64,000 nt of DNA from a bacterium (GTDB lineage Bacteria; SAR324; XYD2-FULL-50-16): the NCBI GenBank assembly GCA_018829445.1, contig JAHJTV010000010.1, positions 61,020 through 125,019 on the forward strand, in the 5' to 3' direction. Of this stretch, positions 57,257 to 64,000 are shown one piece after another (position 1 is the stretch's first letter; the number at the start of each line of letters is the position of its first letter). The position numbers and the translations under genes were made by a program. The notes under the pieces are model-generated. The model was not told the DNA's origin, did not search any database, and worked only from the letters and a program-made list of their open reading frames with translations.

Positions 57257-58030
57257 GGGTATTTATGGTTTTTAGCGATTTGCAATTGGCGATTAGCATA
57301 CACTGTGAAAATCGATTATTTTTGATACCAAACCCTGCGATATTGTCAAATTGATCTGTTTTTTCCGATAAAACCTGCTCTCACAAAAATAGGGGACTAA
57401 TCCAAGAATTTATGGCTGAAAAAAAAAATTTTGGTTTTTTCCTTGAGCGGTTTTCAATAGATGAATTTTCCTGATTGATTGGAAAGTGGAGAATTTACAG
57501 AAAATTGGTTGAATTATTCCGGAAGCATGCTCCAGCCTCAGAATAAGGGCAGTAGCATTCGTTCAAACCTGATAATCGTAAACCGATAACCGCTTTTTCG
57601 TTGGACGGGTTATAGTACAGATCTTCTTCAAGTGTTCATGCAAAGGTGAGTGTAACGCTGGAGAGCAACAATATGAGGGTACTATAGAAAATGTTCATCA
57701 TTATCTTGAGTTTTAAAAAGACCTCGCTGAGGCTGAAATCAAAGTCAAAAACCGCTTTTTAGTGTCTGAATGAAAAATCCCTGTTTTTAATCAAAGTTCT
57801 ACTTGAAACGAAAAGATCGATTTGAAGTTTGAACTGCCTTCAGCTATCGGCGATCAGCTTTCAGAAAAATGTTGTAAAATTTCAATTAGTTGCAAACATG
57901 AATACTGACAACTGAGAGCTGAAAACAGAGATCTTCACCGGGAATGTCTGCTTACCATACAGTATCCTTAAATCAAACGTTGAATCTTGGGAGGAATCAA
58001 GCGGGACTGATCCCGCCATCGATCGGAGGA
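57257..58030. other. Gene-free stretch
   Basis: 774 bases between the T6SS cargo operon and the symporter operon. No gene is supported. The stretch near 57.84-57.93 kb has AGCT-rich words (CAGCTATCGGCGATCAGC, AGAGCTGAAAAC) resembling interspersed repeats near 15.80-15.85 kb. Confidence 0.4.
58001..58016 (-). terminator. Terminator-like hairpin after the symporter gene
   Basis: GCGGGA (58001-58006) pairs exactly with TCCCGC (58011-58016) over a 4-base loop, 15 bases beyond the symporter stop on the minus strand. No long T run. Confidence 0.45.
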
Positions 58031-59464
58031 TCAGCTCTGCATGTCTAGCAGGCGCCTGGTGGCTGTTTCCGGTTTATAGGTTAATTGGCTGACGCCAATC
58101 ATCAGAATCACGCTTAATGAAACTGAAACTATTATCGGATCGATCCAGGGAGATAACATGTCGGACAGCTTAAGCGCGTACAGAACAATGACGGATACAG
58201 TTCCGACTATGGATGAAGCAAAGGCGCCTGCCTTGGTTGCTTTGTCCCAGAAAATGCCCGCTATGGTTGGGGCAAACCCTCCGGCAACGAAAATGGCAAA
58301 CGCCAAAAGGATCATGTCAAAAATACCGGTCATGTGAAGCGCGAAGATTACGCCCAGAATTCCGATTGCCAGAATAAACAAACGAGAAACCAACAATAGT
58401 TCCTTGTCTTTAAACTTTGGTTTAAGCGGACTGATCAGATCATGGCTGAAAGAGGTGCCCGCCACCAACAAGCAGGTGTCGGCGGTTGACATCATAATGG
58501 CTATCATGGCGGCCAGGCAGAGTCCCTTTAGACCAACCGGCATGTACTCAACGATCAACCTGGGCATGGCAGCATCCACCCCTTTGGGAGAGTCGATCAA
58601 ACCGGGGAAAAAATGAGATGCAGCTATTCCCAAGAAGACTACCGCCAATCCCCAGTAAAGATTAATCCCGGCAGTTGCAAACATTCCGATTTTGATAGAT
58701 CTGGCGTCTTTGGCGGCTGCCGCCCGTTGCCATAGGCTTGGGTCAATCATACAAAACAGAATGTCCACTACAAATATCGAGATCACATACATGGGGGTCA
58801 ACCCGCCCAGAAAGTTACCCGGTTCGGGAGTGATGAACTCCAAAGCAGCAGCACCACCAACTTCGGATAGTACAAATATCGGCATGATGATTCCAACGGT
58901 TACAAACATGATCAGTGATTGCAGCAGATCTGTATAGGCTACTGCCAATAATCCCCCCAGAATCGTGTAAAAAATCATGACGATGCTTGCCCCGATAACA
59001 GCTTGCATGTATGTTACCCCGACATCGCCGAGAATAGAGGTAACCACCAGCCCGACGGCGATTAATTGCGTTCCGAATACTGCGATAACCCCCAAAACCA
59101 GGATAACGGCAAAAACAAGTCTCATGCGATTACCGTACCGAAGCACCAGCACGTCGGGGATATTCCAAACCCCGATCCTCCTGATAATCGGTGCTACAAA
59201 ACCGAAAAGAGCCAGGCCGATGGAGTACCCCACAATAACGGCGACCACGATTCCGTGCTTATATGCCAGTCCGGCGGTTCCGACCGTTGAGCTGGCTCCG
59301 ATGGCCGTTCCTGTCAGAGTTCCGATCAATACCGGTAGTTTAATGCTGCGGCCGGCAATGGCGAAATCGGTATTATTTTTGATCTGTTTTGCAGCATAAA
59401 TACCGACACCGAGCATACAGATAAAAAAGACGGCGATCACCATAATGTCCAGTAGATTTCCCAT
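58031..59464 (-). CDS. Sodium:solute symporter (SSS family)
   Basis: 477 residues with about 13 membrane helices. NTDFAIAGRSIKLPVLIGTLTG, GASSTVGTAGLAYKHG and RLFILAIGILGV are typical of the SSS fold. A GGGAGTGA ribosome site precedes ATG 59464. Third gene of an operon with an acyl-CoA ligase and an amidohydrolase-like protein, so it may import the organic acid handled there. Confidence 0.9.
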   Translation of the reverse strand: MGNLLDIMVIAVFFICMLGVGIYAAKQIKNNTDFAIAGRSIKLPVLIGTLTGTAIGASSTVGTAGLAYKHGIVVAVIVGYSIGLALFGFVAPIIRRIGVWNIPDVLVLRYGNRMRLVFAVILVLGVIAVFGTQLIAVGLVVTSILGDVGVTYMQAVIGASIVMIFYTILGGLLAVAYTDLLQSLIMFVTVGIIMPIFVLSEVGGAAALEFITPEPGNFLGGLTPMYVISIFVVDILFCMIDPSLWQRAAAAKDARSIKIGMFATAGINLYWGLAVVFLGIAASHFFPGLIDSPKGVDAAMPRLIVEYMPVGLKGLCLAAMIAIMMSTADTCLLVAGTSFSHDLISPLKPKFKDKELLLVSRLFILAIGILGVIFALHMTGIFDMILLAFAIFVAGGFAPTIAGIFWDKATKAGAFASSIVGTVSVIVLYALKLSDMLSPWIDPIIVSVSLSVILMIGVSQLTYKPETATRRLLDMQS

Positions 59465-59487
59465 AACATCACTCCCTTTGTTAGTGG

Positions 59488-60435
59488 TTAGTCGAGTTTA
59501 AACAGCGTCAATGCGTTTTTATACAGCCATTTCTCCTTCACTGAATCTTTTAGCGGAAGAGCCTCCATTTCATCGACGATCTGTTTCAGCGACAAACCAA
59601 GGTCATCAGCACCGGAGGCAAAGACGATCCTATCCTGCAACAGTGTATTCCCAAACTGCATCAACATTTCCCATCCCGAACCGGGTGTGGTTAGATGTTT
59701 CGGTCGATGGGAACAGGTGTTGATGTAAATGTTTCTGTGCCTTCTCGCAACACCGATCAGTTCAGGAACCCAGGGCCATCCGCCACATTCTGCGACAATC
59801 CTCAGATCGGGAAAGTCCATGGCAACCCGATCCAAATATAGGGGACGACCAATATCCATCGGTCGATCCAATCGATAATTCATTGTGGAATAGATGATAA
59901 CGGGAACATCAAGTGCCGTGGCTTTGGCATAAAGCGGATAAAACCGGGGGTCGTCGGCCCTGATTCCCCAATCAAAGGGAGAGGCATAGTAGGCAATAAA
60001 CCCGAGATCAGAGACCGCTCTCTCCAGCTTTTCCACGGCTTTTTCTCCGGTATGCGGATCTGCCGCCGCCACTCCTTTGAAACGACCGGGCCATGCTGTA
60101 ATGAGTTCGGCGACTTTTTCATTATTGTCATGTCCGTTTACAAGACCCCACTCGATACCGGCAGAATCCATTTGCGCGATCAGTTCGTCCGGTCCCTTTG
60201 ACATCTGCCCGGCTAGTGAATCTACCAGTTTCTCCAATTCTTCCGGGGCCATCCTTGACGCACCGGCTTCAATCTCCTCGATTGTCATCCCCAGTGATGC
60301 TGCCCATTTCGGACCGAATATTCTTTTGTAGTTTGACAATCCTTTATCGTCTTGGTTAAAAAAGACCTGTTTAATTGTTTTGGCTATCTTTTCTTTTGAT
60401 TCGGGGAATCCGACTGCTAAATCAATCACCTTCAT
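59488..60435 (-). CDS. Amidohydrolase-2 family protein lacking metal-ligand motifs
   Basis: 315 residues from ATG 60435, chosen for its AGGAGGGTGA ribosome site. TIM-barrel layout of amidohydrolase-related decarboxylases (GVAAADPHTGEKAVEKLE, DPRFYPLYAKATALDVPV). The start DLAVGFP has no HxH, IIYST has Tyr where His is usual, IVAECGG lacks His, and GADDLG is not the usual GSD. It may therefore be a metal-independent or inactive member. Between ligase and symporter in a catabolic operon. Confidence 0.75.
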   Translation of the reverse strand: MKVIDLAVGFPESKEKIAKTIKQVFFNQDDKGLSNYKRIFGPKWAASLGMTIEEIEAGASRMAPEELEKLVDSLAGQMSKGPDELIAQMDSAGIEWGLVNGHDNNEKVAELITAWPGRFKGVAAADPHTGEKAVEKLERAVSDLGFIAYYASPFDWGIRADDPRFYPLYAKATALDVPVIIYSTMNYRLDRPMDIGRPLYLDRVAMDFPDLRIVAECGGWPWVPELIGVARRHRNIYINTCSHRPKHLTTPGSGWEMLMQFGNTLLQDRIVFASGADDLGLSLKQIVDEMEALPLKDSVKEKWLYKNALTLFKLD

Positions 60436-60479
60436 AAGTTCACCCTCCTGAATGGTTTGGCGGATCTGTTCAATTTTCG

Positions 60480-62039
60480 TTATGCAAACCGGTCGAAACA
60501 ATCCGAAGTTAAATCCTCTTTTTCTTTCGTCAGTTTGTGTTTCTGTATTTTATTACTGGTGCTTCTTGGAAATTCGGTACGATACTCAATGTAGCGTGGA
60601 ACCTTGAACTTGGCGATCCGCTCCAGGCAGAATGCGACTATCTCCTCCGGCGGAATGGACTCCGGGTTTTCTCCGGGAGCCGGAACAATATAGGCTTTGA
60701 CCTCTTCATCCCTGGTTTTGTCGGGTACGCCAATCACTGCTGCTTCCATAATTTTGGGATGACTCATCAGGACTTTTTCAACCTCCTCAGCCGAAATATT
60801 GTCCCCCATCCTCCGAATCATATCTTTGATCCGGCCGACAAAATAGTAATACCCTGCATCGTCACATCGAGCCAGATCACCGGTGCGAAAATGCCCGTCG
60901 AGAAAGGCTTTCTCGTTTGCTTCCGGTTTGTTGTAATAACCTTTTAAAATTCCCGGACCACTAACCAGCAGTTCACCGACTTCACCGCAGGCAACATCTT
61001 TCCCTGATTCATTCACAATTCTGAACTCCCGATTGAAAACCGGTTTGCCGATGGAGCCTGAACCTACCATATGAGCATCCTCAAGAGGAACTGCCGAGCC
61101 GGCGCCAATCTCTGTCATGCCGTATACTTCACGCGCTATCACCTCAAAATGTTTCTCAAATTGTTGATGCAGTTCCGGTGGAAAAGCACTCAATAGAATC
61201 AATTTAAGATTGACGCCGTCTTCTACCGTGAAAGGAGGCAGATAGAGCAGATCTTCGGATCCCCAGGTAATAGTGACCGGGTATTTTTTTAAGCAGCCGA
61301 GAAAGTTTTCCGCCGATATTTTCTCAGCCATCACCATGGCCCCGCCTGAAGAGAGCGCCATGATCAATTCCCATTGCGGATCCATATAGTAAAACGGACT
61401 CATGGCCAGCAGCATATCATCACCGGAAAATCCCAAAGTTGCTGCGGTTGCACCACAAGCCAGCCAGTATTCATGAGTGGTCATCACTCCTTTAGCAAAG
61501 CCGGTGGTACCGGACGTATACTGGATATTCATGAGGCTGTCCAGCTCCGGTTCGGCCGGTTGAAAAGTATCTGCCATTGTTTCGGCAAGCTGTGACAGGG
61601 GCTGTTCACCTCGGCCGGCGTTCTCACCGATCAGAAGAACCTTCCGCACATTATGCTTCTCAGAAGGGATTTTTTTATAAATGGGAGCCAGGGAAGTATG
61701 GGCAATCAAGGCAACAGCATCCGAATCATTGAGAACATACTCAAGATCAAACGCTTGATAGCGGACGTTAAGAGGTACCATGACCGCACCTAACTTAGCC
61801 AGAGCCAGCCAGACGCAAGGAAACTCCACACAATTCGGCAACATGACACCGACATGATCACCGGTTTTGATGCCCGCTTCGGCAAGGGCGTTCGCAAACT
61901 GGTTAACCTTCCGATTGAGCTGAACAAAACTGAGTGTAATTCCTTGGTGATCGACGATCAAAACGGTCTTATCGCCGTATCTTTCAGCAGCACTTTCTAC
62001 CAGTGCTCCAATGTTTCGTTCCAATTTCAGATGCTGCAT
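60480..62039 (-). CDS. Acyl-CoA synthetase (AMP-forming)
   Basis: 519 residues. A3 motif IQYTSGTTGFAKG near 172, YGMTE, GHFRTGDLARCDD, GRIKDMIRRMGDNISAEEVE, and the C-terminal catalytic Lys in RSTSNKIQKH. Activates a carboxylic acid to its CoA thioester; the acyl substrate is unknown. First gene of the operon; an ACTGGAGT ribosome site precedes ATG 62039. Divergent from the sigma-54 activator. Confidence 0.94.
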   Translation of the reverse strand: MQHLKLERNIGALVESAAERYGDKTVLIVDHQGITLSFVQLNRKVNQFANALAEAGIKTGDHVGVMLPNCVEFPCVWLALAKLGAVMVPLNVRYQAFDLEYVLNDSDAVALIAHTSLAPIYKKIPSEKHNVRKVLLIGENAGRGEQPLSQLAETMADTFQPAEPELDSLMNIQYTSGTTGFAKGVMTTHEYWLACGATAATLGFSGDDMLLAMSPFYYMDPQWELIMALSSGGAMVMAEKISAENFLGCLKKYPVTITWGSEDLLYLPPFTVEDGVNLKLILLSAFPPELHQQFEKHFEVIAREVYGMTEIGAGSAVPLEDAHMVGSGSIGKPVFNREFRIVNESGKDVACGEVGELLVSGPGILKGYYNKPEANEKAFLDGHFRTGDLARCDDAGYYYFVGRIKDMIRRMGDNISAEEVEKVLMSHPKIMEAAVIGVPDKTRDEEVKAYIVPAPGENPESIPPEEIVAFCLERIAKFKVPRYIEYRTEFPRSTSNKIQKHKLTKEKEDLTSDCFDRFA

Positions 62040-62048
62040 AACGGCACT

Positions 62049-62147
62049 CCAGTATAAAATAGACGGGTTTACAGTTGACGGATCTCTCTGATCCGGCAGG
62101 ATTCAGTGTAGCTTGCCACATTTTGCAAGAATCAATCCAGTATAAAA
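62049..62147. repeat. Direct repeat in the divergent promoter region
   Basis: TCCAGTATAAAA occurs twice, at 62048-62059 and 62136-62147, 88 bases apart and in the same orientation. Possible upstream activator sites for the acyl-CoA ligase operon. Confidence 0.35.
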
Positions 62148-62221
62148 CAAACAAAATTACAGTCAGTTAAAAATTGTCTTGTCAGAATTAACTAAATATG
62201 GTGAAGAAGTAGGACTTTATA

Positions 62222-62253
62222 TCACGGTATTTTGTGTTTCACGGTATTTTGTG
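62222..62253. promoter_or_regulatory. Exact tandem 15-base repeat before the sigma-54 activator
   Basis: TCACGGTATTTTGTG stands at 62222-62236 and again at 62239-62253, period 17. Each copy ends in a CAC/GTG mirror. It lies 30-60 bases upstream of the activator ATG; likely operator of the activator itself or of the divergent operon. Confidence 0.55.
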
Positions 62254-62282
62254 AAAAATAGCAAAACTTGGAATAGAATGCG

Positions 62283-63839
62283 ATGAAGAAGGTGTCTAAC
62301 ACTGATTTTTTTGAGGAGATGACCCTCAGAATTTGCTCCAGTCTTGATCTGGAGAGGTCGCTGCTCAGGTGCTATGAGTATTTAGATAAAATCGTCCCTT
62401 TGAATTTCTTGAATCTGGTTATTTGGGACGACAATTTTAAATATCCGGATGTGGTTGCATCCGTTGAAGAGGGAGAGATTGATCGATCACCGCCGGAAAA
62501 CTACTTTCATTTTGCTGTTCCGGATGACTTGAGGCTTTTTCTTAAAAATCTCTGGGAAAAGCCGGGGTGCGTACGCATGATTAATTCATGGGACGAGAGT
62601 GAATATAGTAAAGCCATGAGACAACTGGTGAAATCCGAGCACGATCTCTCTATCATATCCTTACCGCTTCAGCTGGATAATCTGACTATTGGTGTTTTTT
62701 CCATCTCCGCAATCGGCCGGAATCTGTATACCGAGCGTCATGTGGAGTTGATTTCAGTGCTGAAGGATCCTTTCACCATCGCTCTGTCGAACGACCTTCG
62801 CTACAGAGAATTGGTCAGTTTAAAAGAACAGGTTGAAGATGATAACCGGTTTTTACGAGAGGAATTGAATCAAATTACCGGAGATGAAATTATCGGAGCC
62901 AAAACCGGACTATTGAAAGTGATGCAACTGACCGATCAGGTGGCACCCATGGGTTGTCCCGTACTTCTACTTGGAGAAACGGGGACCGGAAAAGAACTCA
63001 TCGCCAATGCGGTTCACTTCTCCTCTCCAAGGAAATCCGGGCCTTTTATTAAGGTGAATTGCGGTGCGATTCCAGAATCGCTGATTGACAGTGAGCTTTT
63101 CGGACATGAAAAAGGAGCTTTTACAGGTGCCTTGTCGCAAAAAGCGGGACGTTTTGAACGGGCCCACGGTGGAACGATTTTTCTGGACGAAATCGGGGAG
63201 TTACCGCCGAAGGCTCAAGTAAGGTTGTTGAGAGTTCTTCAGCAGAAGGAGATCGAACGGGTCGGCGGAGTTAATATGATTCCTGTTGATGTTCGCATTA
63301 TTTCGGCAACCAACCGGAATCTTGAAGAGATGGTTGATTCGGGAGAGTTCCGGGAGGATTTATGGTTCAGGCTCAATGTTTTTCCCATTGTTATTCCGCC
63401 GCTTAGAATGAGAGTCAGGGATATTTCGGATCTGGTCAGCTACATGATCAGACGAAAAGCCGCACAGATGAACATTAACCGGATACCCGAACCGGCCCCT
63501 GATACAATCAGGAAGCTGTCCGCTTATCATTGGCCGGGCAACGTCAGGGAGTTGGAAAATGTGGTGGAACGCTCCCTGATTCGGCACAAAGGAGGACTGC
63601 TCCATATTTCCCCGTTCTTTTCAGAACGAGGAAACGGTACAACCGTTGCGGATCGGGACCCATTCGAAACGATCCCCACCCTGGACCAGGGAATCACCAA
63701 TCTGATCCATCGGGCTTTGGACGCAACAAACGGGAAAATATACGGTCCCGGTGGTGCCGCAGAGATACTGGACATGCATCCCAATACGCTTCGCTATAAA
63801 ATCGACAAGTTGGGCATCAGAAAGAAAATCCGGATTTAA
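62283..63839 (+). CDS. Sigma-54-dependent activator, GAF-AAA+-Fis
   Basis: 518 residues. N-terminal GAF-like sensing domain (about 20-180); AAA+ domain with GETGTGKE (about 230), GAFTGA (about 278, the sigma-54 contact loop), and FLDEIGEL; C-terminal Fis-type [19 protein letters not shown]. Likely switches on the divergent acyl-CoA ligase operon when a ligand is bound. GGAATAG ribosome site. No receiver domain, so control is by ligand and not phosphorylation. Confidence 0.93.
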   Translation: MKKVSNTDFFEEMTLRICSSLDLERSLLRCYEYLDKIVPLNFLNLVIWDDNFKYPDVVASVEEGEIDRSPPENYFHFAVPDDLRLFLKNLWEKPGCVRMINSWDESEYSKAMRQLVKSEHDLSIISLPLQLDNLTIGVFSISAIGRNLYTERHVELISVLKDPFTIALSNDLRYRELVSLKEQVEDDNRFLREELNQITGDEIIGAKTGLLKVMQLTDQVAPMGCPVLLLGETGTGKELIANAVHFSSPRKSGPFIKVNCGAIPESLIDSELFGHEKGAFTGALSQKAGRFERAHGGTIFLDEIGELPPKAQVRLLRVLQQKEIERVGGVNMIPVDVRIISATNRNLEEMVDSGEFREDLWFRLNVFPIVIPPLRMRVRDISDLVSYMIRRKAAQMNINRIPEPAPDTIRKLSAYHWPGNVRELENVVERSLIRHKGGLLHISPFFSERGNGTTVADRDPFETIPTLDQGITNLIHRALDATNGKIYGPGGAAEILDMHPNTLRYKIDKLGIRKKIRI

Positions 63840-63934
63840 ACCTTGTCTATACTAAGAAAATACTAGTGTTTACTTGCAATATTAATCGTTAATATATATA
63901 CTTGGGCTATCACATTCACTCATAGGAGGTGAAG
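63840..63934. other. Short gap before transposase
   Basis: AT-rich spacer holding ATATTAA-tcg-TTAATAT (63879-63895), a small inverted repeat, and AGGAGG just before the transposase ATG. The left end of the insertion sequence lies somewhere in this gap. Confidence 0.35.
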
Positions 63935-64000
63935 ATGCCCAAGAAAGCCACAGAAATCGTCTGTACGGACGAACAGAGAACTGAACTGAAAAGAATTGCA
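63935..64000 (+). mobile_element. IS630-family transposase, N-terminus only
   Basis: ATG 63935 follows AGGAGG. The 22 visible codons read MPKKATEIVCTDEQR then TELKRIA, the usual start of IS630-type transposases (Tc1/mariner-like DDE enzymes inserting at TA). The rest runs off the window end. Confidence 0.65.

Noticed and set aside
62100..62135. Possible sigma-54 promoter (TGGCA on the minus strand) upstream of the acyl-CoA ligase
   Set aside because: The -12 GC is not at the required 10-base distance from the -24 GG; not called.

Overview
This is a 64 kb chromosomal segment of a Gram-negative bacterium with moderate AT content. It carries the bacterial L13/S9 ribosomal protein pair, EF-P with its beta-lysine ligase EpmA, a complete RecBCD set, a sigma-54 activator, a FliL-like flagellar protein and a type VI secretion (T6SS) cargo locus. 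Together with the fused PurD-PurE protein and the thiolase/crotonase genes, this points to a deltaproteobacterial-type lineage (Desulfobacterota, SAR324 or similar). The class cannot be fixed from this window alone. No rRNA, tRNA or CRISPR array was recognised.

Layout. 0-5.8 kb: a partial hypothetical gene, the purDE-purA purine pair, a receiver/HATPase protein and the rplM-rpsI operon. 6.2-9.4 kb: a crotonase-fold isomerase, a metallo-hydrolase and the overlapping efp-epmA pair. 9.4-15.7 kb: a degenerate ABC-like protein with a WbuC cupin, then a surface-glycan island (GT4 glycosyltransferase, methyltransferase and six-hairpin-type protein on the minus strand; hexapeptide acyltransferase and a second methyltransferase divergent on the plus strand). 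15.9-24.3 kb: thiolase, STAS protein, a large cNMP-binding hybrid kinase, macrodomain protein, gamma carbonic anhydrase, NudC, and a FliL-like protein paired with a protein made of three helix-turn-helix-like repeats. 24.7-30 kb: a YiiX-type cysteine hydrolase abutting RNase Z, an iron-type alcohol dehydrogenase and a lipid-type alpha/beta hydrolase. 30.3-39.1 kb: recC-recB-recD. 39-44.8 kb: small hypotheticals, a ComEA-like protein, a SlyD-type FKBP, an aspartoacylase-family protein, a beta carbonic anhydrase, a DHCW-type cupin and an RluA-family synthase. 45.1-48 kb: a scar with a tyrosine-recombinase remnant, a truncated Fur/PerR-like gene, a PerR-like box, a catalase gene and a cluster of palindromic repeats.

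48.0-57.3 kb is the most distinctive region. It is an eight-gene minus-strand T6SS cargo operon: a HEAT-like protein, DUF2169, DUF6484, a helical protein, a ketosynthase-fold protein without a catalytic triad, a PAAR-like DUF4150 spike with an Ig-like tail, a large protein with two diverged M23 peptidase domains and an EF-hand, and a small exported protein that may be its immunity partner. No T6SS structural gene (Hcp, VgrG, TssB/C, ClpV) is present, so it is an orphan module that would rely on an apparatus encoded elsewhere. A REP/MITE-like element separates spike from effector.

58-64 kb: an acyl-CoA ligase / amidohydrolase-like / sodium-solute symporter operon divergent from a GAF-AAA-Fis sigma-54 activator with an exact tandem 15-nt repeat in front of it. 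The first 22 codons of an IS630-family transposase close the window.
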